Shown here in pieces: positions 1 to 12,908 of a DNA stretch of 64,000 bases. The notes beneath the pieces are model-generated. The model had not been told where the DNA came from and searched no databases. It saw only the letters and a program-made list of their open reading frames with translations. Source of the DNA: Larimichthys crocea (taxonomy: Eukaryota; Chordata; Actinopteri; Sciaenidae); assembly GCF_000972845.2 (NCBI RefSeq), contig NC_040016.1, positions 11,242,701 through 11,306,700 of the forward strand, read 5' to 3'. Position numbers and translations under genes: made by a program. Each line of letters opens with the position of its first letter. Position 1 is the first letter of the stretch.

Positions 1-79
1 TGATTTTACTAACATGGTGGTATGATTTCTAACTTCTAGTTTAATTAAGGCCAACGTGACGACCAATCAGAAACTTTAC

Positions 80-192
80 CTCCTGCTTGGCTTTGGCTTG
101 TCAAAGCTTGAACAGCTCTGATGTCTCAAGATACGAGAGATTTTTATTGTGAGGTTGTTAGATTCAAACGGCTTTGCCAAACTAACAAATAT
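80..192 (-). other. srsf3: Candidate srsf3 poison (NMD) exon
   Basis: On the minus strand, the acceptor TTTTTACTCCTTCCAG precedes base 192, and CAGGAG followed by the donor GTAAAG ends the segment at base 80. Spliced after the exon ending at 331 (phase 2), the frame reads about 16 residues and then TAA. Inclusion would therefore truncate the protein before the RS domain. Mammalian SRSF3 autoregulates through a conserved stop-containing cassette exon in this same intron (established). Assigning this segment to that exon is inference, and the true exon may be longer and run past the window edge. Confidence 0.45.
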
Positions 193-330
193 CTGGAAGG
201 AGTAAAAACAAAAAATAATGCTCACACTGTGTGGGGAACGTAAATATGCTTTGTCATTTTAGCTTTTAGACACTGCAAATGAGAGTGTAAATAAAATAGT
301 TGAGTGAATCTTTAAGTAGAAAATGCATAC

Positions 331-2027
331 CTGCGTCTGACTGGAGGACTACGTCGCCTAAAATCTTCGCGAGGGCGTCTATTCCAGGATGGAGGAGGGC
401 CACGGCTCCTAGAGCGCTTCTCGCCGGTGGATAACTCCACGCGCACTCGGCAGCCACACATGTGCCTGAACGAAAAGGCGATGCATGAATGGGGAAGTGC
501 AAAAAACAACAACAAAACAACACAAAAAAATAACCGTCAAAAAGAGTTACCTTCCATCTAGTTCTCGCACAGCATCAGATGCATCTCTGGGATCTTCGAA
601 CTCTACAAAAGCAAAGCCTGGGGGATTTCTGGCAACCCAAACACTTCTTAAAGGGCCATAGTACCCAAATGCTCTTTCTAACTCTGTCTTGTTTCCATTG
701 TTTCCTAGATTCCCAACATAAACCTTGCAATCAAGGGGACAGTCTCTATGAAGAGCAGGGTCTGAAAGAGAAAAAACACAAACATGAAAGGAGATCATGA
801 ATTCTTTTTATGCATTATAACTTATTCTGCATTCTGATCTAATACGAACAAAGGTTTGCGTAAAAGAGTTTGACTGCTGGCAGTCCACTGAAGCGAACAG
901 GTTTCTGTAACAAGTTTCTGTAACACTTGCAGTTGCACAGCTGTGATATATAGAGTGGAGGATTGTTGGCCGAGTACAGGCCCCATCTTGCTGAGAAAAG
1001 TTTAACAGGGCGAGTTTAAATTTGGCCTGCGGTCAAGTAACTCACAGAATTATCACACCTCATAATGAGATCTGCACCGTGTGTCTTTTTTAACCGATGA
1101 AAAGGGGTGGCTGAAAAAAATTTGAAACTGTGTCAGCAGATTTTGCCGTACTTAAAATTATCACCGGCAAATTGGCTGGAATTAAAATCAATTTGATGAA
1201 ATTGCATTTCAATAAACACCGTCATAGAAAGACTACACTATATATGTAGTACTTTCCACAGGCGACAGTGGAGTAAGTGCGCCTGATCCTCGACATCTGG
1301 ACTCCTGGTTGTCCCCAGAACCTCCACAAAGAAGTTTGGTGAGGCCGTTTTTAGCTTCGGCGACCCCCCATCTCTGAAACAACCTTCCTATGGATCTGAG
1401 GGACTGCACCTCTGTAGACATTTTTAAAAAACAACTTAAGACATACCTCTTTAGCTTGGCTTTCACCTAAGGTGCCTGGCCATTCACTGCTGAGTTTTTA
1501 TGTCCTGATCACTCCCTGTTACTTTTATCTCTGGTGCTTATTTACCGTACAGGTCTTATCTACTTTTACTGCAACTGTTCTTTAAATTATGCTTTTTACC
1601 CTATAGGTCTTAATTTTTCTTCTTATTTGTTTCGTTGTTGTAGTTTTTTATGCTTTTTACTTTTCTTCTAATCTATAGTTTTTCATGCAACTGCTCTCTT
1701 ACCTTAAGATCTGTTAATTTTTGTCTATTTCCGTTTTTACTCTGCTCTGTGAAGCACTTTGGACTTCGACTCTGTATGAAAGGTGCTATATAAATACATA
1801 AAGTTGAGGTTGACGTGGCACAGTAGTGTTTTGTTGTCTTATAATGACGCACTTAACCAGAACTAGTTTGCATGTCCATCCCTCCCCACCCGAGTACAGC
1901 TGCAAAGATCACAAACAAATATGCAGGGAGCTGAGAGCGTGAGGTGTGTCAGGGTCTGAACAGCTTTGTTCAAACTATTTCTGTGGTTTTCCACATCAGG
2001 AAGTCCTGATAATAACTCACCTCCCAT
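331..2027 (-). CDS. srsf3: Serine/arginine-rich splicing factor 3 (SRp20), 5' coding part; RS domain lies outside the window
   Basis: Coding exons read on the minus strand: 2027-2021 (ATG GGA G), 761-551 and 465-331, all with GT/AG borders and matching phases. They give 117 codons plus two bases. The protein starts [15 protein letters not shown] and carries one RRM with RNP2 VYVGNL and RNP1 GFAFVEF. The linker ([10 protein letters not shown], then RGPPPSW) and the start of an Arg/Ser-rich tail follow. This is the SRSF3 pattern and not SRSF7, which has a zinc knuckle there. SRSF3 binds pyrimidine-rich RNA and acts in splice-site choice and mRNA export (family knowledge). The RRM exon has no in-frame ATG: the vertebrate MHRD start is LHRD here. 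The start therefore must come from the upstream 29-nt exon. Residues HM replace the usual TL/TM after ELDGR. The remaining RS-domain exons must lie before base 1. Confidence 0.92.
1240..1812 (+). mobile_element. 3' end of a non-LTR retrotransposon (LINE), inside srsf3 intron
   Basis: On the plus strand the stretch up to the stop at 1468-1470 encodes the C-terminal tail typical of fish LINE ORF2 ([16 protein letters not shown], then KTYLFSLAF). The expected Trp before NNLP is a TGA stop, so the copy is dead. A 3' UTR follows with the common tail pattern GAAGCACTTTGG ... GGTGCTATATAAAT and a short TTGA-like repeat ending. It lies antisense to srsf3. The family is not named with certainty. Confidence 0.7.
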
Positions 2028-2049
2028 TTCGACCTGGTACAAATGGAGC
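2021..2049 (-). other. srsf3: 29-nt microexon carrying the srsf3 start codon
   Basis: On the minus strand a pyrimidine-rich acceptor ending TTTCCTGCAG precedes 29 nt, followed by a donor GTGAGT. The exon ends ATG GGA G, and joining it to the next exon (AC CCT GCT CTT CAT) keeps the RRM frame as M-G-D-P-A-L-H-R. No other in-frame ATG exists in exon 1 or in the RRM exon, so this placement decides the start. It is inferred from splice signals and frame, not from transcript data. Confidence 0.75.
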
Positions 2050-2612
2050 CTGCAGGAAATTAAAAGGAGGACAGAGGTCAGAAACTTGCACAGCCTGTGT
2101 AAAACACATGATAATATGTAAAATAATAATAAAATGACGGGGTCAGTGATTGGTTACGCATGGATAGCTTTTGACTCTGCAGCTGCTTCACGAGTACCAA
2201 CACTGACTTAACTCCAGTTTAAAAATGACACCATTAAATATGAAGCACGTGTAATAATAATAAACACATCTTCACCTAAACTTACTTATTTAGGCTTCGT
2301 TAGCTTGTGCGTAACAGCGACCCCCGGATAGCAAACCTTCAGGCTGTTTGTTAGTTTAACGCACATTTCGTCTGTTTTACACAACACTGCAAGTTTTGTG
2401 TCGATGTTAGCGACTGTTCGTGTCTGCATCCCTCCAAAAACAAACATGTAAACATCAAGGTGTGTTAGCGAGAACATGGCTGGCTAAACATGTTTTAGCT
2501 TTTGCCGCGACGGAATCGTTAGAAAGGAAATAAACTCGACAGCATTTTGAAGACACGTTATGTTACAGAAAAGAGTGTTGGGGACTAGACGGATACATGT
2601 GTCCCAGCTCAC

Positions 2613-2795
2613 CTTGTTGTGCAGCCGCAGTTTGACGGTAAAGCTTCACCGAGCCTCCAGCTCGACCTGTTGGGTTAGCTGCTTCACTGCGGAACACAAC
2701 AGGTCGTCCCGCTTCTTCTGCGGCGGCGCGTCAGAGCGCAGCGTCAGAGGCGCACAGCGCCAGCTGCTGCCCGGGAGGCCACACACCTGAGGACA
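2613..2795 (-). other. srsf3: Probable srsf3 non-coding exon 1 and promoter-proximal GC-rich segment
   Basis: This is the only GC-rich patch upstream of the srsf3 coding exons. On the minus strand it ends in a strong donor, CACAACAAG followed by GTGAGC, with the last exon base at 2613. No minus-strand ATG occurs between 2795 and 2613, so it fits a 5' UTR exon. The transcription start inside or just above this patch cannot be fixed from sequence alone. Confidence 0.6.
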
Positions 2796-3530
2796 ATGTG
2801 AGGATGACCGGGGGGGCAATACTAAAAAAATATATGATAATAATAATTTTAAAAAAGAACAATAAAAGCTATTTTATTTTCATTGTGACCGGGGGGAATA
2901 CTAAAAAATAAATAAAGAACTAAAATAAATAATAATGATAAGACTGAGAATATAAGAAGTTGCATTAATTAAAAATGGGAAAAAACAACACTAACAAGCA
3001 ATTTCATTTCATTGTCACATTTAAACAAACCAATCAGGCGTGAACAAAGAAATAATAGTATAAATAAATCAGAGGTGTCCAATTTTCTTTCTTTTTTTTA
3101 TTTTTTTTTTTTTTATTTGACAATGTGAAGATGTCTGGGGGCTAAAAAAGAATAATAATAATTATAGTTTTAAAAATGAAAAAAAGAACAATAAAAGCTA
3201 TTTTATTTTCATTGTCACAATTTATTTTTTATTTTTTTTAAATTGCAAACCAATCAGGTGTGAACAAATAAATAATAGTATAAATAAATCAGGTGTCCAC
3301 TTTTATTTTTTTTATTTTTTTTAAAGAGGGCCAGATTTGACAATGTGAAGATGTCTGGGAGCCAATACTAACATTTTTAAAATGGAAAAAAAAAAAAAAA
3401 TACCAATAAAAGTTACATACAATTGCACCTTCCTGTAACATTTTGTTTCATTGTCACAATCTTTTTTTTGTTTTGTTTTTTTGTTTTAAATGACAATGTA
3501 AACAAATCTAAGCCAATCAGGCGTGAACAA
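2790..3530 (+). repeat. Imperfect AT-rich tandem repeat, about 220-bp unit, with hAT-like end motifs
   Basis: Recurring blocks read GACAATGTGAAGATGTCTGG (near 2792 in variant form, 3120 and 3340), AACAATAAAAGCTATTTTAT (2860 and 3190), and CCAATCAGGCGTGAACAAA with CCAATCAGGTGTGAACAAA (3030, 3250, 3503). Each block is followed by AATCAG(A)GGTGTCCA-like text and poly-T. The CAGGTGTCCA ... GAGGGCCAGATTTG motif resembles ends of non-autonomous hAT elements. The array sits directly upstream of the srsf3 promoter. Confidence 0.6.
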
Positions 3531-4517
3531 ATCTAAAAACCAGTTCTTCCTTTCTTTCACATCTAAAGTCAGATAATAAAGAATAAATTGTATGAAATAT
3601 GTTAAAGTTGCATGAAGTTGAAACAACATGAATTTTAAACATGACTTATTATGAGTAATGTAAAGTCTGCTAACATTTAAGTTTCAAAACGTTTCACTCG
3701 TTTCACTTGTTTTTCTCTATCATTCAGAAAGTGATATTTTGTGTCACATCTACTGATATATAACACCAGCATTTATGTCCTTAGAGGTTTAGCACATTCT
3801 TCATTATGTCAATGAAAAAAAGCCAAACCTTCCAGCCACACAGTATCTATATCTTTAGTGTTTAACTTAGTTACGGGCTGTGGGTCAAGCAAACACACTG
3901 GGACCGCCTCTTCAGTGTAACATGTATACAACAGGACAACTGAACACTCACCAACATGTTATACATACTATCACTCCGCCAACATTAACAATCACCTGTT
4001 AAAGGCAAGGTATATCATGAAATATAGTTCCTGTTCTGAATTAAGGAGTAGAATACAAATACTTATTAATGAAATTATACCAATTCTCTAATCATTTTAC
4101 ATTTTAAAAATAAATCTCATCTTACAGTATCTTATCCAACCAGACAAACAAGCATATTTTAGTTTGTTTATTCCTTAAAAATGGGTACACAACGCCAACT
4201 GAGCTCTATACTGTAAATAGTTAAATTAATAGTAATAATTTACTGATGTCATAACACAAATAAAGATACTGCTTTCTAAGTTAAAGTAAGCCTTTGTAGT
4301 CCTTCAAATCCAGCACGAGCTGTAATAATCATTCACTGCTCCACTGCATCTATAGATAGATAGATAGACTATATACTCACACTGCACAGTGCCACATTGA
4401 CACACTGGCATGTAAGCAATATCACAATGTGTTATAACCGTAAAGACAGACATTTTTGCTTTCTTGGCAAATTCTGTCCTCTGTCTTTGAGTATTTCCTC
4501 ACATTCATGACTTTCAG

Positions 4518-4661
4518 TTCAAACCTCGCCTGTGCCTCAAGGATGAAGTTTTTCTGTTAATGGCTGTTCTCATTCCTGTGTCCTTCGGACGCCTGGGCGT
4601 GATCTCTTTCTGTAAATACTGGATCTACAATGTGTGGAGACATGTGGATTATCTCCTGTAA
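4518..4661 (+). CDS. Orphan terminal-exon-like open segment, unknown
   Basis: A pyrimidine-rich stretch ending GACTTTCAG is followed by 47 codons and a TAA. The encoded peptide has a hydrophobic middle (VFLLMAVLIPVSFG) and an aromatic C-terminus (KYWIYNVWRHVDYLL). It looks coding-like in composition, but no partner exon was found on either side. I do not recognise the family. It may be a decayed exon or chance. Confidence 0.2.
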   Translation, partial: FKPRLCLKDEVFLLMAVLIPVSFGRLGVISFCKYWIYNVWRHVDYLL

Positions 4662-5079
4662 AAATCATCCACTCCTCTTCCATATCTTATATAATGTTTT
4701 AAAATACAAAATCTAACTGAATACCTTTACTGTGAAATATTATGCTTTTTACTTACTTTGATATCAGTAGATCAGTTTCTAAAGGTTTAATGTTGTTAAG
4801 TTGGTTCTAAACATTTTTGCTTTGTGGCCCCAACACAAAAAACAGTGTCTATTTGGGTCAACTTGTCACTATATCTGTGAGTTGTTAGCACCAAAAAGAG
4901 ATGCTCATAATAAATTTACAATCTGTAATCTGTGTTTTTCTTTTTCCCTCTCCTATTAATCAACCCCCCAGATCCATCTTGTGACCCTTTGAAAGAGGCC
5001 TTGATCCCTGGTGCGGTATGTAAAACTAATTTCACCTTCAGTACTGAGAAAAAAAGTATTTTTCATGTTATTATGTTTT

Positions 5080-5240
5080 TGTCACCTCAGAAGGAGACTT
5101 TTTTTGTCTGCACATGCCACGGGTCCTCATCTACAGGGTCCTCCATGTTGAACTGCCAACTTTCTACAGAAGCAGGAGGGAGTTGCAATGCAGCAACTAC
5201 ACCACTAGATGCCACTAAGTCTTTCACACTGGTCCTTTAA
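5080..5240 (+). repeat. Partial copy of a common fish MITE-like repeat
   Basis: The text resembles a fish repeat whose ends read AAAGGTCCAGTGTG ... CACACTGGACCTTT. Here only the right half is left: CCTCCATGTTG, then CCACTAGATGCCACTAA, then TTTCACACTGGTCCTTTAA. Related copies lie at about 17995-18455 and 38990-39222. Confidence 0.55.
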
Positions 5241-8200
5241 TATGCTGAAAATCTAGCTGTGGGATTGGGTTTTATTGTACTTTTACTAAAGTAAATGATC
5301 TGAGAACTTCTTCTACCACTGCTTAGTGCAATAAGACAATTACTTATTGAGATTTTACTGCACATATTGAGTCACGCTTACTGCGTGCAAAGAACAATCC
5401 ATCGCCTACATAACAAGCCTGTGAGAACTCACTGCCAAACTTATGTCATGCTACATCAAATGCATTGCTAGTGCAGAAGCGGACAGCACATAATTTAGTT
5501 GTCACATTTCAAGTTGACAGGAAACACAAACTGGATTCATGCAGTCTGACCTTAAAAACGGTTACTGCTTGGCATTTAGTGATCATTGCGCAGGGAAGTA
5601 AATCGACAGAGGAGGTTTATTGCTCAACAGGAGAAAACACCACAAACGACCCCTTGTAAGGGTTCAGGTCAGTGGTTAGATACTGTATGTACACTTCCTG
5701 GAAACATTCTCGAAGTGTGTGTTGAGCAGGGGAAGAGGTGTGAGTAACAGAAGACTTTGTACCTTTCTGACTCTGAATCTAACCTCTCACTCTTCACACT
5801 GCAAAATGACATTTAAGACAAGCCAAAATTCTTATTTCATCTCCATTTATTTCATCCAGTAGGTGAAAATCTGCATACGGATGCAGCTGAAAGTGAATTG
5901 TGTGTCTCACTTGTTAATTACGTTACCACACAAGCCATAAATATAGTCTTTAATCTAACACATTTTAGAGTCAGGTGTAGCTGGCTTTATCCTCTCTTGT
6001 AAACAAAACTGTTACATGCCTTGTTTGTAGTAATTAATTAGCAATGTCACTGCCTAATATGTTTGGATAATGCTCTAACTAGCATTGTGAGCTGTCAAAT
6101 TAGTTATCAAGCATTTACTCACACACGACTCGAGCCATGATTAACGACCACCTGACATGACAGATGAAATTGCTACGTACGTACTAGACTTCTTTGTAAC
6201 GGTTGCCAGATAATTTAATGAAGAATAATAACCCTCATTAGCAGTCTGGTGGAAGGGCTACCCCGAGAATGAGAGAGTTATTTTAATTTGTGCTTTGTTG
6301 GTGTTGGCCTTACTTCAACATTGTTTGGGCTGCTGCTGCATGTGTAATTTAATAACAACAACTTCGAAACCAACCAATTTTCTTTCTTTAAATACATTCT
6401 TTTATAACCTCGTTATGCTCTGACTTATGTAGAAAAGTGTTGAAATGGTAACTTTTCCCTTGGTTACAAACTGTGTTTACACATCGGATGAAGCTGATGA
6501 AATGTGGAAATGACCATAAAGCAATGTCATTCCACCAAATAAGGATATATGTCATGTTTCATGTGTTATATGGGCTCAGCATGAACATACGGTGCCATTT
6601 TATTAAGTGTGCTAAGTTCAAACTATAACAATCTTGCAATAAGTTCTACCTTGGTGAAGGTTGTAATGTCCAGTTTTTGTTGAAACTCTTCTACGGAGGT
6701 GTTTATTCAACTGCATGGCCATTTTGGAGAATGTGGAGGTGGAATTTGTGGTGTTGTTGAACTGTATTGCATTATACTGACTATTATTTTGTCCACTCCA
6801 TTTGTTTCAATGTAGGCCAACAGAAACATCTCCCTGTAGAGAACCAAACAGTCTTGTGTGGGATTTTTTTTCAGGGTATTGCTGTGTAAAAAGTGTCAAC
6901 ACTAATGACAGTTAAAGAGTATATGAACATTTATTGTGTTTCACCATGTTTAAAAGCCGGACCCCAGAAATAATGCATTATTTTCTGTTGCAAGCTTATG
7001 AAATATGTCATCAGTTCAATAGGCAAAGTCATGATGTTGACCGAGTTGTTAAACAGGGTCTCCAAACAGAACATTAGGTTTAAATCTGTCTTGTAATCTT
7101 GTCTTTTTATGCACAGTTCGATGAAATAATGTTTCTTTTAGGTTCAGAATATAAACAGAGACAGAAACATCAGAACAAAAGGAGCCACACATCTGGAAGT
7201 CTTGCATGCTTTTATTCTTACTGTGTGCCCATCATGCATGAGAGTAATCCAGTGATACTAAACAACCAGACTCCCACAATAGTGCAGGGGAAAATCACAG
7301 GAAAGCACCTACAATTAGAGGCAAAGGCAAATTACATTCTCAAATGAATACAGATATTTATGTTAAAAAAAAAGTCAACCTCAGCCAACCTGACAAACCT
7401 TGACAAATATACGCATAAATGTGTGGTTAAACCACAGTCCGTGGTGGAATGTAACTAAGTACATTTACCTACAATTTCACAGTTTACAGTTGTACTTGCA
7501 TGCACTTGTTTTCTGCCTGTCTTACCTGCACTCTAGTACATTTTAAATAGGAATATTGTGCTTTAACCCTGTTGCATTTATCTAAAAACTACACAAAACT
7601 GATGGTTTACTTATTAGATATTACTGCATTGTTGTGGATTAAACTACCCAGCAGCACATATTCAAAGTCCTCAACCTAGTTGCAACATTAAAATGTTACT
7701 TACACTTAATAATAATCCAATAAGGTGGCATGTAGCATGGATAGAGGCCATTCTGCATGTATTCTGGATACTTTTACTTTCAATTTACATACATCTGCAG
7801 TTTTGCCTTTTAAAATTTAAACATGTGACTTTAACTTAAGTAAACTATGCTTACAACGTCACACATTTAGTAAACACAATCCTTCAAAAAGATTATTAGC
7901 ACGATAATGAATCACTCAAATTGACATGAAAAAAGAGAACAAAATGGTTCCTCCTGTTTATCACTGTTCCGCTGTGTTTGTCTTCATCAGCAGCAGCGAA
8001 GAATCATTTATTTAGGGTTCTTGGCAGACACAGCAATACAGACCTCTTGCTTCAGGGGGCAAAAGTTCAGGGATAAAAGGGATCACTCAGGAGATTACTC
8101 CCATGTACGTAACACAGATGCCTAGAACACAAACAAAGAGCATTATGTTGCTCAGCTTTATTTTAGTCACAGCGTGTACGTTTGTGTGAGAGCGAGTGTT

Positions 8201-11200
8201 TCTCTAACCTTATCCTCACCACTCGTCTGTCACCAAATGAAGAGTTAAGTTCAGTTTGTTTTCTTTGTACATATCCTCCTGCTGCCATAGGATTCTCCTT
8301 TTAGCTGTTTAAATGAAACGTCTTTTTGTTTTTTTCGTGCCTCCACTCAGGGCAGTGTTTTTCAATCAGATTAGTACAGCACATTCTGTTCTGTTTCACT
8401 TCCTGATGACTGTGCAGCCTGTATCCCTGAATGAACTCACCCGCGTGCTTCTGGTTACACCAAGACACTCATTCAGACAGACGTATTCTCGTAAGTCCTT
8501 GTCAGATTTTAGCACTACATACAATATTTAGTGAATGTGATAGCCAGTTATCAAAAACAACTACAGTTTATTGGTGTATTTTTAACAAAGCAAACAAGAG
8601 GTTTGAGTGAATACTCAGCTAAGATTTCTTACTAAGAGCACTAAGAGGCTCTAAAGCACAAAATAGGACTAATAAATCTATAAAAATAGCTTATATATTA
8701 TATTTGTATCAGAACAGCTACAAGCTCTTTATTTAACTTTTCACTGTCTATTTTTTGTCTATTTCCTATGAGGTTGCTGCTTTCACCAGAACAGAAACAA
8801 GATGTTCACGACATTTCAGGAAGGAAGACAACATCTTGGGCCATGTGTCAATATAGAAATCTATTCATGCATTTAAGTTCAGCTCAGGTCAGCCGAGTTC
8901 TTTTTTGACCTCCACTTAAGCATACAAGATGAGGGGGAAGTGCCAACAAAGCTACCAGGACACCGCAGTTCAGACTTGGCTTTGGGAAAACAAACAAATC
9001 TCTGCCTGAGCTGGAGTCAACGGCCTTGATGATTTCAAAAAAAAAAGAAAAAAAAAAGATTCATGCATTTATTGTTAATGATTTCAGATTGAGTGTTGTA
9101 CAGTTACAAGGCTGCATGTTGTTTTGTTTCTGTACTATTGTTTGCTTTTAATGTACTAATTCAAGAGTATGTGAAACCCTACTTTCTTCCTATAACTGAA
9201 GATTACACAGCCAGTTGACAACATCCCAGTGGGTTTGCAGCATCAGGTTCACTTGTGTTATGTCACCTTTATAATTAACAGGATCATCATGTTCCCTTCA
9301 ATAGCTGCCTGGCTGTCTGCCAGCAGTGTGGTCTAACAGTCTTCACCACCTCTGACTGTAGGATTCACCCACCAGAAGCCTGCTATATCTGAGCACCACG
9401 GTTCAAGCAGTAAAGAAAAGAGTTTCACATGAACAAACCTTCTTGGCTCACACATTATCAAAGATATACTCACACCAGATGCCATATTTAAAAAAACAAA
9501 CATTTTTAATGCAAATACACAATGGACATGAATATAAACAGCAGCCATGAAACCTGCTGCACTGCAAACATCCTGTATGGACATAATAATACACCAGTAT
9601 CCTCAGACCACAAAAGCAGAAAAGCAAAGCCATTAAAAATCTTTTATGACTTTTATGGGAATTTCAGCTGCTCTCTCAGCCAATGTATATCAACTCTGTA
9701 TGCAACCACTAACAAAACGCTCATCATTTAAACACAAGTGCAGACAAATAAGCACATTAAATCATTTCATTTATCATTTGCACTCCATAGGAGGATATTA
9801 AATGTCTCCTTACAGGCTTTGCAAAGGCAATAACAATAAACACAGTGTGAGAAAGATGTGCTGTGTGACAATAACATATGAACAGCATATAAACAATAAA
9901 AAACAGTATGTGCAATATGAGCTGTACAGACTTCACTTGGGCAGGTTTTGATTGCCTATATACGTCACATATACTTGTTAGTCTGCAAGCAATTTGAAAT
10001 GCCAGTTTTTCGCAGAATGTGGTTAAAAACAATTAAAAAACAAGAATTTTGTCAAATTCTTTGCAGGTTTTTCCAAACTGTTGAGACAATAACCCTACAA
10101 ATCTAACTCCACTCACTCTTTCATACCTTTCTCTATGCCTCCTTTGTCTTTTTGAATTCTTCAGTGTTGCACTGACATGCACAACATGCCAATGTATTTA
10201 TAAGCAATTATGTTTAGCCTGATACAATGTAAAGCCTTCAAAACAAGCCTCAGAACAGGTGTTTTTAAAATATGTCCCAGACCTGCTGGGTGGATCTTTA
10301 ACACAATACTAAAGCTTTGATTGCATCACTGATGTACTGGGAAACAATACAGCAGAAGTCTTTCTAGGAAGTTGTGGTAAAATAAAGGTTAAAGACATTT
10401 TTTATGATTACATGTGTTAGTTAGGAAGCAGTTACACATTTACGCAGGTGCTGGATTTTGAGATAATAGCTCTTAAATATTTCCATTATATTTCAAATTA
10501 TGTGACACTACTGTACATTGTATTCCTGTAAAAACTGTACTCTTCCTTTGCAGACTAATATTTGACATCTAAAACAAGAACTCATAAAATATGATGGATT
10601 ATACTCCAACCTGGAACAGGTTTTTCCAACTTTAAGTTGTGACTTGACACATTGACACTGACACATAGTGAGTGCTTTTAATATTAGTAATATTACTATG
10701 TTAGCTTGTTTCATAGATCAAAACCTACTTAGATTATAGTGACAACTTACATCAGGTTAGGTTACTACATTTCAAATTTAATTACTGCACTACAAAATAA
10801 TATAGCTGTAGGCCTTCTGTCTTATCTTCTAATTACACATAATTACATTTGAACCAAGTGTATTACTTTAACACATTGACAGGGACTGTCCTTCACAATA
10901 AGATCCTTTAATACATACTTAAATAAACTTAATTGGACTATAACATAGTTAGCAGTGAGTAAACTTTATTACTGCTCCTTTACTTAAGTATTTACACATT
11001 TTACTGTACTATGCTTCAAATGTAATTAACTTCAAAACAGCTGTACTAGCTGTTTGGACATAAAATATGATGCATTGTACAACGTACAAAAGAAATGATC
11101 ACCTGAAACTAGAAGTTTGTGTTCCCTAATGGTTTCCTTAAACTATATGTTTTTTGCAGCCTTTAAAGAAACTATTCTAGGAACGTTCCCAAAAGATTAT

Positions 11201-12650
11201 TTCCTTTTTCAGTTCTAGGAATGTTTCCAGAAGGTTGTTCTTAAAAAGAGTTGCCGTCTGTCAACGGCTGTCAAAGCGGTTACTGCTTCCTGTTGATGTT
11301 AAATCAATTTAAAGGTAACTACTTAAAAGTCCTTAAATGTACATTTGGGACATTTTCACATTATCAACTTTATAGGTTACATCTACTAAACATTTGACTC
11401 CTGGTTCTCCAGATAAGAGGTAGTGTTTGTTACTGTTTGCTGCTAATGTTAATCAATAACTAAGTTAAGTTAATGTTGATCTTACAACCATAGTGGTTAA
11501 TGTCCAAATTAAAATGCTGTATAAAACATGAAACTGTCTCCTCACAGTGACTCTTGCAATAGCTAATAGCTGACTTTTTTTTTTCACGCCAGGTGTGCTA
11601 ATGATTAGCTCACAGCTAACGTAATGAAATGTAAGCATCACTGGGTAACCTTAGCCAAATTACAGCCTCAATCTGAGTTAAATATTAACTTAGTGTCCTA
11701 ATACCTGCCATACTGACCAGTTTTAATAAAATAAAACCTTTTATCATACAGCATCTTGCATGGATTAAGACTAATTACAGTTACAGTAACAAAAGTGTCG
11801 ATTAGAGATTGTGTGAAGATACTATTAAGTAAATTTAATAACTGAAACTTTCTTTTATTGTGATGGATGAAAGGCACACGTGCATGATTTGTTTCCCCGA
11901 ATGTCTATTATCTGACTATTGCTTGGTCAAGATTTCCTAATGCTATAATACACATAGCAGTCCCTGTTTCCATTGATTAGTGTGTCTCTGCACAGACTGT
12001 GTAGTTACCCAGCCTTTGAGACAAAAGGTCATGGAGAACGTTCTTGTTAGGTTAGGGGAACATTCCCAGAACCTACAGTCTGCAGCTCAAGTATTTACTT
12101 GTACTTTAACAGCCCGCTGCTAAGATGGAAAACTAAAGAAATGAGGCAACAGTAACAGTTTAGGAAATGCTCTCTGCAATACAGCTACTTTCTTTGCAGA
12201 TGAAGATTTGACTTGCAAAACAAAACTCAATAAAAAAGGGATTGTATCATGGGTGACTTCCCAAATGAAAAGAAATAACTGACAATATTGGTGAGTGCTT
12301 TCACTTTTACCACTTAAATACAATGTAGAAGCTGTTTGTTTACATTTCATGTTAAAAATAAAATAAAATAATAATAGTGTTAAAAGATTTGAATACTTGT
12401 TGTCACCACTGTAAACACCAGAGTAATGTAACACTTGGGTAAAGATGTCAAATAATCTCCACCCAGTAAAAAATAAAATAAAAATAATAAAATAAAAATA
12501 TTACATTTAAAGCATACATTTATATAACATTGTCGAAATCCCTACCTTCAGGTATGTTATAACGTTACAGCAAATGTAAACAGCTTAAAGATCTCCGGTA
12601 AACAAAAAACAAAACAAATAAAAAAAAAAAATAAAAGCATAATTTCTTTT
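5241..12650. other. Intergenic, no gene recognised
   Basis: This is AT-rich non-coding DNA between the divergently oriented srsf3 and fkbp5. The open frames on both strands are short, biased to A/T codons and show no recognisable domain. No RNA gene was seen. Simple poly-A/poly-T tracts occur near 9040 and 12470-12630. A 10-bp palindrome AGAACGTTCT lies at 12035-12044. Confidence 0.6.
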
Positions 12651-12908
12651 CTTTTTTACCGTCTCTTTACAGAAACATCAATCCGTCTCACGGCGCGTCT
12701 TATTGTGCGCTTTTTTTTTTTTTATGTCGGTGTTTACACATCCCCCAGTCTTGTGTGTGTTGCAGGCGTAAAAGTCTCGGCTATTACACACAAGCAGTGT
12801 TGGTGATATGTGTTGTCAGCTGAGAGGGAGAGAGAACAGCCTGCTGCGGTACAAGCTGTTCCCGGCCTGGCTCGGCACGGAACGGGTTACAGGGTCAGGG
12901 TGTCTATT

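Noticed and set aside
551..761. srsf3 being a pseudogene because the RRM exon lacks the usual start Met
   Set aside because: A 29-nt upstream exon with good splice sites supplies an in-frame ATG, and the rest of the frame is intact.
12035..12044. AGAACGTTCT as a glucocorticoid response element
   Set aside because: The half-sites lack the required three-base spacer.
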